Origin: an uncultured Pelagibacteraceae bacterium
GTDB lineage: Bacteria > Pseudomonadota > Alphaproteobacteria > Pelagibacterales > Pelagibacteraceae
Assembly (NCBI GenBank): GCA_902623415.1
Contig: CACNTU010000005.1
Coordinates: forward strand, 1 to 47,125
DNA length: 47,125 nt
Direction: 5' to 3'
The notes beneath the pieces were generated by a model. It was given only the letters and a program-made list of their open reading frames with translations, did no database searches and had not been told where the DNA came from. Positions 19,440 to 27,445 of this stretch are shown piece by piece. Made by a program: the position numbers and the translations under genes. The first letter of the stretch is position 1, and each line of letters opens with the position of its first letter.

Positions 19440-20627
19440 TTAATTGATATTTTTGGCTCGTTTTCTTCCAATTAGTTGAGTGAGTGCGTCAACCATAGTA
19501 TCTGAAGCCTTAAATATTTCATTATTTTTAAATTCATGAGAAATATTTTTTTCTGGATTAGTTTTATCTTCAATAACTATTCCTTCATCAGGAGAATTAT
19601 TTTTTATATAAATTAACAAAAGCCATTCATCATCTGATGCTTCATCCCACTTAACAAATATTTCTCCAGTTTCAAATCTTCTATCAATACATCTGAAGAT
19701 GGACATATGCCTTGTTATGTGTCTTTTGTTTAGCTGAAATACCAAACTGCTAGCACTTCTGTAAAAACTTTCGAGAGCAAACTCAATTTTTTGTCTAGCT
19801 AAAGTATATTCTTTTTCTTTTTCTAAAAGTGTTTCTCTATCTTCATCTCCTTGAATTTTTACTCCTAAGGCCTCTACTCTTTCCCTAATCTTTTGATCTC
19901 TAATAATTCGGTATTTTTCTTTTAGTTTTTCTATTCTTTGTTGTAAGCCAGCATAATCCTCTCTTTTTTCTCTTAAAGAAATTTTTTCTAATTTCTCTAA
20001 TTCTTTAACCTCTCTAACTCTAAATTTTTCAATTTGCTTATCTAATTTTAATTGTTGTAAAAATTTCTTTTGTTTTTCTGCTTGTTCAATTCTTAAAAGA
20101 GCTTGTTCTTTTCTTAAGAATAATTTTATTTCTTTTGTTCTTTGTTTTTCTAATCTAATTTCATCCTTTAAAGCTTGTTCTTTTAATTTAACTTTTAATT
20201 CAGCCTCTTTTTGTTTTTCTTTTGCAATTTCAATCTTTTCTAGCCTTTCTTGTTCTTGTTTTTCTAATTTTAATCTTCTTGCTTCATCTTTTTTTAGAGT
20301 TTTATATTGTGAAATTGTATCTGCTATCTTATCAAAAAATGCTTGAATATATTTTTCAAAACCAAAATTTAATCTAAACTTAAATTCAGGCTTTAGAGAA
20401 TTTTGAAAGTTAACTAACTTTAAAAGAAAATCTGGTTTCTTTGGTAATGTAGATTTATATTTTTTTTTTACTTTTTTAGATTTTTTAAATTTTCTGTTTT
20501 TAGAATTTTTTTTTTGTCTTACCTTAACTTTTTTAATATTGCTTTTCTTGATCTTTTTTAGAGCTTTTTTAATTTTTTTTTTGTTTTTGGAAAAATTTTT
20601 TTTTATTTTTTTTTTCTTTTTTTTCAT
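19440..20627 (-). CDS. Lysine-rich coiled-coil protein of unknown function
   Basis: A 395-residue protein with three parts. Residues 1-65 are almost wholly lysine with some serine, arginine and asparagine, like a histone H1 tail. Residues about 110-275 are a long run of E/K/L/Q/R heptads, predicted coiled coil. The last 120 residues look globular, with FYRSASSLVFQLNKRHITRH and VKWDEASDDEWLLLIYIKN. No signal peptide or membrane segment is seen. I recognise no family. DNA or RNA binding through the tail plus self-association through the coil is inference. The tail is encoded by long A tracts, so the start and frame are sensitive to homopolymer errors. Confidence 0.75.
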   Translation of the reverse strand: MKKKKKKIKKNFSKNKKKIKKALKKIKKSNIKKVKVRQKKNSKNRKFKKSKKVKKKYKSTLPKKPDFLLKLVNFQNSLKPEFKFRLNFGFEKYIQAFFDKIADTISQYKTLKKDEARRLKLEKQEQERLEKIEIAKEKQKEAELKVKLKEQALKDEIRLEKQRTKEIKLFLRKEQALLRIEQAEKQKKFLQQLKLDKQIEKFRVREVKELEKLEKISLREKREDYAGLQQRIEKLKEKYRIIRDQKIRERVEALGVKIQGDEDRETLLEKEKEYTLARQKIEFALESFYRSASSLVFQLNKRHITRHMSIFRCIDRRFETGEIFVKWDEASDDEWLLLIYIKNNSPDEGIVIEDKTNPEKNISHEFKNNEIFKASDTMVDALTQLIGRKRAKNIN

Positions 20628-20654
20628 TTGAGGAAATTTATATTTATCAATAAT

Positions 20655-21845
20655 TTATTGATAAATATAGTCTCTTGTAACTGGTGTTGAAGAATAATTT
20701 TTTGTTAATTGAAATTGATATACAACTTGATCACCCCATTTAAATGCCATCTCACAACCTGCAAGATAAAATTCCCACATTCTAAAAAATTTTTCATCAA
20801 ACATTTCAATTATTTTTTCTTTGTTTTTGAGACAATTTTCTTTCCAATGTCTTAAAGTGTGCATGTAATGTAGCCTTAAAACTTCAATATCTGCAACGAT
20901 TAATCCTGACTTTTCTATATGTGGACTTACCTCACTCAAGCTTGGTGTATATCCACCAGGAAAAATATATTTCGTAATCCACGGATGTGGATCTCGAGGT
21001 GGATTTACTGATCCTATAGTATGAATCAATGAAACTCCATCATCTTTCAAAAGTTTTTCGACTTGTGAAAAAAATTTTCTATAAAATTTTCTTCCTACAT
21101 GCTCAAACATTCCAACACTTACTATTCTATCGAATTTTTCGTCTAGCTGCCTATAATCCATAAGTTTAAAGTGTAACTGATTTTCTAAATTAAGTTCTTT
21201 TGCTCTTTTTTTACAATAATTAAATTGATTTTCAGAAAGGGTGATACCTGTAACTTCACAATTTGCACTTTTTGCTATATCAGTTGCAAGCGATCCCCAT
21301 CCGCATCCGATATCTAAGACTTTTTGATTAGGCTTTATATTGAGTTTTTTTATAATATGTTGAATTTTATTATTTTGTGCTGTTTCAAGCGTGTCTGTTT
21401 CGTTTTTAAAGTACGCACATGAATATTGTCTTTTAGGATCCAAAAATAAATCATAAAGATCATCTGAAATATCATAATGATGCGAAACGTTCATTTTTGA
21501 TTTTTTTATAAAATTAAAGTTAGTAAAATATCTGTAAGAACCTCTTAATTTATTAATTAAAGAACTGAAAAAATTTAATTCTCCTCTTCCAAAATTCATT
21601 AAGGAAAGATCTAAAAAATCTGTTAGCGTTCCATTTTCTATAATTATTTCTCCATCAGTGTAAGCTTCACCAAAATATAAATCGGGATGAAATAATAATT
21701 TATAATGGAGGTTTTTATTTAATATTTTAATCTTAATAGGGTTTTCACTTTTTGGATTACCAATAATATAGCTTTTAGAATTAGCATCAATTAAGATAAA
21801 TCCATCTTTTTTAAAAACATTATTTAAAAACCTAGCTAATTGCAT
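20655..21845 (-). CDS. cfa: Cyclopropane-fatty-acyl-phospholipid synthase
   Basis: Methylates cis-unsaturated phospholipid acyl chains with SAM to give cyclopropane fatty acids, at the membrane. The 396 residues are typical. The SAM site VLDIGCGWGSLA is at 176-187; SHHYDISDDLYDLFLD (121-136) and YSCAYF (141-146) are family signatures; VSVGMFEHVG and the C-terminal YQFQLTK also fit. It starts directly at the stop of the aldolase gene (adjacent, no gap), so both are co-transcribed. Relatives methylating other lipids exist, so the product is inferred from family. Confidence 0.92.
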   Translation of the reverse strand: MQLARFLNNVFKKDGFILIDANSKSYIIGNPKSENPIKIKILNKNLHYKLLFHPDLYFGEAYTDGEIIIENGTLTDFLDLSLMNFGRGELNFFSSLINKLRGSYRYFTNFNFIKKSKMNVSHHYDISDDLYDLFLDPKRQYSCAYFKNETDTLETAQNNKIQHIIKKLNIKPNQKVLDIGCGWGSLATDIAKSANCEVTGITLSENQFNYCKKRAKELNLENQLHFKLMDYRQLDEKFDRIVSVGMFEHVGRKFYRKFFSQVEKLLKDDGVSLIHTIGSVNPPRDPHPWITKYIFPGGYTPSLSEVSPHIEKSGLIVADIEVLRLHYMHTLRHWKENCLKNKEKIIEMFDEKFFRMWEFYLAGCEMAFKWGDQVVYQFQLTKNYSSTPVTRDYIYQ

Positions 21846-22730
21846 CTAAGCCGCCTTAGTATTATTTAATGAAAAATTTAATTTCTCTAAATTATTGATT
21901 AAATCTGATGCTTCTTTAGAGTTTAAAATACTAAGTGGTGGCAAAAGATTTTTATAGTATATTTCTTTTTTACTAAAGTAAGTATGTAAACTTGAAATCA
22001 AATTATATTTTTCAAATTCTGCTCTTACATCGCAAAGATTTTGATTTACTGTCTGATCGTTTCCATCATTAAAATCATCGTAAACTTTTCTTGCTAGTGT
22101 AGAAGTAGCATTGCATGTAGCTGTAATAATTCCGGAACAACCTAATTGAAGTCCTTTAAATAATTTAGATTCTGATCCAGGTAAAACTGAAAAACCATCA
22201 ATTTTTAAATTTTCAAAAAGATTGTAAGAACTATCTTTTACACCAATAATATTTTTTGGATATTTTTTTACTAACTCTTCAATACATTCAATACTAAACT
22301 TATAACCACAGAGTTTTTCAAAATTATATAGTACTATTTCACAATCAGAAATTACTTCTACTATTTTGCTATAAAATTCTATTACTTCTTTATCTCCATA
22401 TTTATAGTAAGCAGGCGGCATAATTAAGAATCTATTAAAACCTAAAGATTTAGAAACTCTAATTAAATTAATTGTTTCACCTAAAGAATTTAAACCAGTG
22501 CCTATAATATATTTTTCTTTGTGTTTGCTTGAAGTCAGATGATTTAATAAATTAATTTTTTCTGAGACAGGTATAAGTTGAGCCTGCCCTGTACTTCCAA
22601 ATATAGCTGCTCCGTGGCAACCATTGTCTATAACCATTTCTGCGTGCAGAATGGTTTTTTTAATATCAAGCGTCAAATCATCATTTAAGATCGACATTGA
22701 GGCCGCATAAATGCCTTTAATTTTACTCAT
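21846..22730 (-). CDS. Dihydrodipicolinate synthase family aldolase/lyase
   Basis: A 294-residue TIM-barrel class I aldolase of the DapA/NanA superfamily. The Schiff-base lysine is in IIGVKDSS (Lys165), the catalytic tyrosine is Tyr135 (in VLYNF), and the GTTGE-type loop is changed to GSTGQ (45-49). That change, and the lack of the usual YNxP proline, suggest a substrate other than that of lysine biosynthesis. It is divergent from the GT9 gene and abuts cfa. A true dapA should be elsewhere. Confidence 0.85.
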   Translation of the reverse strand: MSKIKGIYAASMSILNDDLTLDIKKTILHAEMVIDNGCHGAAIFGSTGQAQLIPVSEKINLLNHLTSSKHKEKYIIGTGLNSLGETINLIRVSKSLGFNRFLIMPPAYYKYGDKEVIEFYSKIVEVISDCEIVLYNFEKLCGYKFSIECIEELVKKYPKNIIGVKDSSYNLFENLKIDGFSVLPGSESKLFKGLQLGCSGIITATCNATSTLARKVYDDFNDGNDQTVNQNLCDVRAEFEKYNLISSLHTYFSKKEIYYKNLLPPLSILNSKEASDLINNLEKLNFSLNNTKAA

Positions 22731-22779
22731 AATAAAAATTTATATAAAAATATTAATTAGTAAAGTTTATAAATTAACT

Positions 22780-23742
22780 ATGAAAATATTAGCTATTCAA
22801 AACAGGATGGGCATAGGTGATACGGTAATTTTTCTACCTTTTATTAAAGCCATTTCAAAAAAATTTGGAGCACCTGTTAGTTTATTGGTTAAAGAAAATT
22901 CAAAAGCTAACGAGTTTTTAAATCAAACAAATTATATTGATGAGATAATTCACTTAGAAAGAGATAATAAAATAAATCAAAAACATGATGGTTTCAAAGG
23001 ATTTTTCAAATTAGTAAGTGATATAAAAAAATATAATTTCGATAAAGTTTTTATATTCAATTCTTCTTTGAGATATAACTTAATTTCTAGATTGGCAGGA
23101 ATTAAAGAAATATTTCAATACCCATTATTTGAAAAACAAAATCAACACATCACTGAACCGGCTAAAGCTATAATAAAAAAATATTTAGGTATCGAAATTA
23201 TTGATAATCCAGAAATTCAAATTGATAATAGTTTAGTTAAAAAAACAGCAGTAAACTTTAATATTAATAATGATGAGCTTAATGTTTTGTTGGGTGTTGG
23301 TGGTTCAGGTCCAACAAAAAGAATACCATCAAAAACTTTTCTAGACGTAATGGAAAAATTAGAAGCTTTTAAAAAATGTAGATTTTTTTTAGCTACAGGT
23401 AAAAATGAAGATGAACAAAAAGTTTTAAGCGAATTATATAATACAAAATTTAAAGAAAAATGTGTTACCCTAGACAATCTAAGTATAAGAGAAATTTTAC
23501 CTATTATTAAAAATTGTAATGTTGCAATATGTAATGATACAAGTTTCTCACATCTATCTTCAGCATTAGGAATTAAAACAATTACACTAATGGCAGATAC
23601 TCCATTAATTTATGGTTCTTACAACACAAATATGTATCCAATTATTCCTGATGGAGAAATAACAGTTTCTCACAATACTCGTGGTAAAGACAAAATTAAT
23701 CCAGATAAAATCTACGAAAAACTATTATCAATAATTAATTAA
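22780..23742 (+). CDS. Glycosyltransferase family 9 (heptosyltransferase-like)
   Basis: A 320-residue ADP-heptose:LPS heptosyltransferase-like enzyme, acting in lipopolysaccharide core assembly. The start at 22780 is chosen because the N-terminal strand and loop KILAIQNRMGIGDTVIF begin there; the upstream in-frame start at 22711 would run over the divergent gene and adds an unrelated tail. The C-terminal nucleotide-sugar site is visible as CNVAICNDTSFSHLSSALG, a family pattern. It converges on the J-domain gene with a 4-bp overlap. Which sugar is transferred is not evident. Confidence 0.85.
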   Translation: MKILAIQNRMGIGDTVIFLPFIKAISKKFGAPVSLLVKENSKANEFLNQTNYIDEIIHLERDNKINQKHDGFKGFFKLVSDIKKYNFDKVFIFNSSLRYNLISRLAGIKEIFQYPLFEKQNQHITEPAKAIIKKYLGIEIIDNPEIQIDNSLVKKTAVNFNINNDELNVLLGVGGSGPTKRIPSKTFLDVMEKLEAFKKCRFFLATGKNEDEQKVLSELYNTKFKEKCVTLDNLSIREILPIIKNCNVAICNDTSFSHLSSALGIKTITLMADTPLIYGSYNTNMYPIIPDGEITVSHNTRGKDKINPDKIYEKLLSIIN

Positions 23743-24242
23743 GAAATATCTTTAAGAACTATCTCTTTTGCTTCATTAACAATAGCTGATAATCTTGAAG
23801 TTTCTGGAGAAATATCGGGGTGAATTTTTTTTTGAATTTTTTGATAAGCTTTATTTAGAACTTCTTTAGTTGGTTTTTTATTAATGTCTAAATTTAAAAT
23901 CTTATATGCCTCGGATATTGATAATGATGACGAGTTATTATTTTGATATTGATTAAAAGAAAATCTTCCAGAATTTCTTAAGGTTTGAATAAGCCTATAA
24001 AGAGAAAGCAATTGAAACAATGATAAACCTTTAAGTTTAACTAAAGCAAGGCTTGCAAGAGTTAATGGCAATGTGAGTAGAAATTTTCCACCAATAGCAA
24101 ATAAAACTGCTAATAAAGCCAATAATAAAATTGTAATAAGCCTAACTCCTTTTGACATTTTTTTTGGAGAAATATTTGACCACCATCTTAATAAAAAATA
24201 TAAGATGACTAAAATTACAAGTAGATAAATAATAATATTCAT
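23739..24242 (-). CDS. Membrane-anchored J-domain protein
   Basis: A 167-residue DnaJ-like co-chaperone. The start at 24242 puts the N-terminal membrane helix (NIIIYLLVILVILYFLLRWW) at residue 2. A second hydrophobic region follows (about 30-70), and the C terminus is a J domain with the diagnostic HPD (in KKIHPDIS) that stimulates DnaK ATPase. The layout with an N-terminal membrane part resembles TIM14/Pam18-type and other alphaproteobacterial membrane J proteins. Only 15 bp separate its start from that of ptrB. Confidence 0.85.
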   Translation of the reverse strand: MNIIIYLLVILVILYFLLRWWSNISPKKMSKGVRLITILLLALLAVLFAIGGKFLLTLPLTLASLALVKLKGLSLFQLLSLYRLIQTLRNSGRFSFNQYQNNNSSSLSISEAYKILNLDINKKPTKEVLNKAYQKIQKKIHPDISPETSRLSAIVNEAKEIVLKDIS

Positions 24243-24257
24243 ATATTTCCTTATTAG

Positions 24258-26333
24258 ATGAAAGTACCACAACTTAAAAAAAAACTAGAGATAAAAACTT
24301 GTCACAATATTGATTGGGAAGACAATTATAGCTGGATTCATCAAAAAGATATTTTAGAAGTCCTTAAAGATAAAAATAAGTTAGATCCTGAAGTGAAAAA
24401 ATATTTAGAAGACGAAAATGCTTACACTGAACATCATTTAAAAGATACAAAAGATATCCAAAAAAATTTATTTAATGAGATTAAAGGAAGAATTAAATTG
24501 GATGATGAATCTTTACCCTATAAAGATCATACTTATGAGTATTGGACAAAAACTACAACAAAAGGAAATTATTCAATAAAACTTAGAAAAAAAATTGGTT
24601 CAGAAAATATAGAAGAAATATGGAATGGAGATAAGGAAAAAGAAAAACTCAAAACCGAATATTTTGGAGTTGGAGATTTAGAAGTAAGTAATAATGATAA
24701 ATATCTAGGATACTCTTTAGATCTCAAAGGTTCTGAATATTATACAATTTATTTAAGAGATATAAAAACAAACAAAATTATTTCAAAAGAAATTGCAGAA
24801 ACATCAGGAGGGATAACATTTAGTTTGGATGACAAATATATTTTTTATTCTAAACTTGATGAAAATCATAGAGCAAGAACAATATACCGACACAGAATAG
24901 GTGATTTTGAGGGCAAAGATGAATTAATATTTGAGGAGAAAAGCGAGGCTTTTACAGTAGGAATTGGAAAAAGCTCAGATGAAAAATATTTTTTTATAAA
25001 TACTTCTGACCATAATACTTCAGAGCAATATTACTTTAAATCAGATGAATTAAATCCATCTCCAAAACTTATTATTAAAAGAGAAAGAGGTGTTTTGTAT
25101 TCTGTTAATTCATGGGATGGTAAATTCTATAATCATACAAATAAAAATGCTGAAGACTTTAAAATTGATATTTGTGACAGTTTAGAAAATCAAAATTGGA
25201 AAACATATATTCCAGCAAAAGATGAAGTTTTGATTGGTGGATTAACATTCCTTAAAAATTGGATTATTCGTGGTGAAACATCAGATGCACTAGATAAATT
25301 ATTTGTCAAAAATATTTCTACAAATATAGAAGAAGAATTAATTTTTTCTGATGAAACTGTTTATGTTCCAGGAGTAAGCTTAACTCAAAAAGATAGAAAT
25401 ACTGATGAAGTTTATTTAGGATACTCATCACCTAAAACTCCTTCTAGAGTATTTAAATATAATTTAGCAAAAAAATCTAAAGAACTTGTTAAAGAACAAG
25501 AGATCCCATCTGGTCATAATAAAGATGACTATATTGTTGAGAGAGTTGAGTTTAAATCTCATGACGGAAGAATGGTTCCATTAACAATTACTAGACACAA
25601 AAAAACAAAAATTGATGGGTCTGCAAATGTTTTATTGTATGGATATGGCTCTTATGGAAATTCTATGTCCCCAAGTTTTTCTTCTACAAGATTAAGTCTT
25701 ATTAATAGAGATATAATTTGGGCTACAGCTCACATTAGAGGTGGTATGGAAAAGGGTATGAAGTGGTGGAAAGAGGGAAAATTAACAAACAAAAAAAATA
25801 CTTTTGAAGATTATATTTACGCAGCAAAATATGTGATTGAAAAAAATTATACGTCAAAAGGAAATATTATTGGAATGGGTGGATCGGCTGGAGGATTATT
25901 GATGGGTGCTGTTGTGAATCAATCTCCTGAATTATTTTTAGGAATTATTATGGCTGTTCCTTTTGTAGATTCTTTAACTACAAATCTAGATCATTCTTTA
26001 CCTTTAACTGTAGGAGAATTTGATGAATTTGGGAATGCAAAAGATAATGAAGAACACTTTAAATATATTTTTTCATATGCGCCCTATAACAATATTAAAA
26101 AAATGGATTATCCACATATTTTTATCACAACAAGTTTAAGTGATAATAGAGTTTTATTTGATGAACCTGCAAAGTTCACAGCAAAACTTAGAGACTATAA
26201 AACAGATAATAATTTGCTTCTCTTGAAAACCGAAATGAATGCTGGTCATGGTGGAAAATCAGGAAGAGATGGCGCAATAGAAGAAATTGCTATTGACTAT
26301 GCATTTGCATTAAAAATTTCAAAAAAAATTTAG
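24258..26333 (+). CDS. ptrB: Oligopeptidase B (S9A prolyl oligopeptidase family)
   Basis: A 691-residue serine peptidase that cuts small peptides after basic residues. It has an N-terminal beta-propeller (roughly 70-400) and a C-terminal alpha/beta-hydrolase. The catalytic serine is Ser543 in GMGGSAGG; the Asp is expected in the TSLSDNRV block and the His in NAGHGGKSGR near the C terminus. AHIRGGMEKGMKWWKEGK is a strong oligopeptidase B marker. No signal peptide is seen, so it is cytosolic. Confidence 0.93.
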   Translation: MKVPQLKKKLEIKTCHNIDWEDNYSWIHQKDILEVLKDKNKLDPEVKKYLEDENAYTEHHLKDTKDIQKNLFNEIKGRIKLDDESLPYKDHTYEYWTKTTTKGNYSIKLRKKIGSENIEEIWNGDKEKEKLKTEYFGVGDLEVSNNDKYLGYSLDLKGSEYYTIYLRDIKTNKIISKEIAETSGGITFSLDDKYIFYSKLDENHRARTIYRHRIGDFEGKDELIFEEKSEAFTVGIGKSSDEKYFFINTSDHNTSEQYYFKSDELNPSPKLIIKRERGVLYSVNSWDGKFYNHTNKNAEDFKIDICDSLENQNWKTYIPAKDEVLIGGLTFLKNWIIRGETSDALDKLFVKNISTNIEEELIFSDETVYVPGVSLTQKDRNTDEVYLGYSSPKTPSRVFKYNLAKKSKELVKEQEIPSGHNKDDYIVERVEFKSHDGRMVPLTITRHKKTKIDGSANVLLYGYGSYGNSMSPSFSSTRLSLINRDIIWATAHIRGGMEKGMKWWKEGKLTNKKNTFEDYIYAAKYVIEKNYTSKGNIIGMGGSAGGLLMGAVVNQSPELFLGIIMAVPFVDSLTTNLDHSLPLTVGEFDEFGNAKDNEEHFKYIFSYAPYNNIKKMDYPHIFITTSLSDNRVLFDEPAKFTAKLRDYKTDNNLLLLKTEMNAGHGGKSGRDGAIEEIAIDYAFALKISKKI

Positions 26334-26345
26334 TAAACTTTTAAT

Positions 26346-26373
26346 CTTGAAAAAAATAAATTAATTACCATAT
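26346..26373 (+). promoter_or_regulatory. Sigma32 (RpoH)-like promoter of hsp20
   Basis: CTTGAA at 26346-26351 and CCATAT at 26368-26373, 16 bp apart, reproduce the groES promoter layout. Transcription would start near 26380, immediately before the hairpin at 26381-26403. Finding the same two-part element in front of the only two heat-shock operons in the window is the main support. Confidence 0.65.
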
Positions 26374-26380
26374 AAATTCA

Positions 26381-26403
26381 GTAAGTCGCCTAATGGGGCT
26401 TAC
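26381..26403 (+). promoter_or_regulatory. 5'-end hairpin in the hsp20 leader
   Basis: GTAAGTC and GGCTTAC pair (7 bp with one G-T) around a short GC-containing internal part (GCC-TAAT-GG), making a stable hairpin at the very start of the predicted hsp20 transcript. The ribosome site AAGGAGG (26424-26430) lies well downstream and is not visibly paired with it, so an mRNA-stabilising role is more likely than a classic RNA thermometer. This is inferred by eye. Confidence 0.4.
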
Positions 26404-26435
26404 ATAAATAAACTTGCTTAACAAAGGAGGATATA

Positions 26436-26882
26436 ATGACAAGTAAGGATCTATCTATATTTAACTCACTTAGACCTTTTTCAATTGGTTTTGATGATAT
26501 GTTCGACCAATTCGAAAACATGTTGGGAAATGGGAATTTGACAATGCAGTCAAATTATCCACCATACAACATACGAAAGACAGGCAAAGACAACTATGCA
26601 ATTGAGGTAGCATTAGCTGGCTTTAGCAAAAAAGACGTAGAGGTTGAGTTTGAGGACAACTTATTAACAGTCAGAACAAAACAAGTTAATAAGTCTGAAA
26701 ACAGTGATGTTGATGGAGAAATAATTCATAAGGGTATTTCTCAAAGACAATTTGCAAGATCATTCACTATTGCTGATGATGTAAAAGTTAATGGTGCTGA
26801 GCTTAAAGATGGTCTTTTAACAATATCTTGTGAAAGAATAATTCCAGAACATAAAAAAAAGAAACTTATTGAAATTAAATAA
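26436..26882 (+). CDS. Small heat-shock protein, Hsp20/IbpA family
   Basis: A 148-residue alpha-crystallin chaperone that holds unfolded proteins in the cytosol. The crystallin domain (about 38-140) includes YPPYNIRKTGKDNYAIEVAL, FEDNLLTVRTK and the C-terminal LKDGLLTISCERIIPE with the I-x-I/V-type tail. A strong ribosome site, AAGGAGG, sits 5 bp before the ATG. It is a single-gene unit with its own heat-shock promoter. Confidence 0.95.
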   Translation: MTSKDLSIFNSLRPFSIGFDDMFDQFENMLGNGNLTMQSNYPPYNIRKTGKDNYAIEVALAGFSKKDVEVEFEDNLLTVRTKQVNKSENSDVDGEIIHKGISQRQFARSFTIADDVKVNGAELKDGLLTISCERIIPEHKKKKLIEIK

Positions 26883-26897
26883 GTCTTAAACCTTGCT

Positions 26898-26917
26898 TGT
26901 GGGGAGAAGTCCCCACA
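26898..26917 (+). terminator. Hairpin after hsp20 (possible terminator)
   Basis: TGTGGGGA-GAAG-TCCCCACA forms a perfect 8-bp GC-rich stem with a GNRA-like GAAG tetraloop, 16 bp past the hsp20 stop. It is not followed by a T run (the next bases are GGTATGAG), so it may protect the 3' end or end transcription with a factor rather than act as a standard Rho-independent terminator. Confidence 0.55.
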
Positions 26918-27012
26918 GGTATGAGTAAATCTTAAAAACTGATTAATTTATACAAGTTCCTTTTGTATAATTAAAAAACCTATAATGAGCAGATTTTTTT
27001 CTAGCATCGAAT

Positions 27013-27318
27013 TTAAAAACATCCGTTTGATACAAAACCAACGACTATGTTTTCTGAATTAATCTCAAACCTTCGTTCACAAGGAACTAGGTATTTTTTG
27101 CTATTATAAACTAGTTCAAAATTACCTTTAGCATTTTTAAAATCTTCGTCTGGTTTTCCAAGTTCCATTTGAAGTTCACTGGCAGATTTTCCTAAGAATT
27201 TACTTAATTTTTCATTTTCTTTTTCAACAATTGCATCTGTTTTTTCCTTTACAGTTTGACACCCTGAAAAAAAAATTATGATAATTAACAGGCTTATTGC
27301 TGATTTTAATTTTAACAT
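27013..27318 (-). CDS. Small lipoprotein of unknown function
   Basis: A 101-residue lipoprotein: a basic N terminus, a hydrophobic core (SAISLLIIIIF) and the lipobox FSGC (Cys20). The mature protein has a short charged helix and a domain with LGKSASELQMELGKPDEDFK, reminiscent of SmpA/OmlA-type domains in which a G-x-P turn follows a helix, then strands ending in VPCERRFEI and GFVSNGCF, whose two cysteines could form a disulfide. I cannot name a family with confidence. It is read toward hsp20 and away from the purine uptake operon. Confidence 0.7.
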   Translation of the reverse strand: MLKLKSAISLLIIIIFFSGCQTVKEKTDAIVEKENEKLSKFLGKSASELQMELGKPDEDFKNAKGNFELVYNSKKYLVPCERRFEINSENIVVGFVSNGCF

Positions 27319-27356
27319 AAGTTCAAATTAACATTTTTTGCTTCAATAAATTATTA

Positions 27357-27401
27357 ACTTTTAAGTTGTATAAATAATTTATTTCTTATTACTTTTAAGT
27401 T
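27357..27401. repeat. Paired 11-bp direct repeats upstream of the purine uptake operon
   Basis: ACTTTTAAGTT occurs at 27357-27367 and again at 27391-27401, start to start 34 bp. Each copy has inverted ACTT/AAGT arms, as an operator for a dimeric regulator might. They lie 45-90 bp before the deaminase start. A regulator-binding role is inference; AT-rich DNA makes such matches less surprising. Confidence 0.35.
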
Positions 27402-27445
27402 TAATTATAGTAACAATTGTGTTCTTTATTTGATGGTTCAAGCAT

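Noticed and set aside
22711-22779. Longer N terminus for the GT9 glycosyltransferase
   Set aside because: The extension overlaps the divergent aldolase gene and does not fit the family; the fold begins at the ATG at 22780.
26404-26435. Classic RNA thermometer masking the hsp20 ribosome site
   Set aside because: No convincing anti-Shine-Dalgarno stretch pairing with AAGGAGG was found in the leader.
27319-27445. Purine riboswitch before the uptake operon
   Set aside because: The region lacks the conserved junction sequences and the paired stems of the purine aptamer; only short AT repeats are seen.
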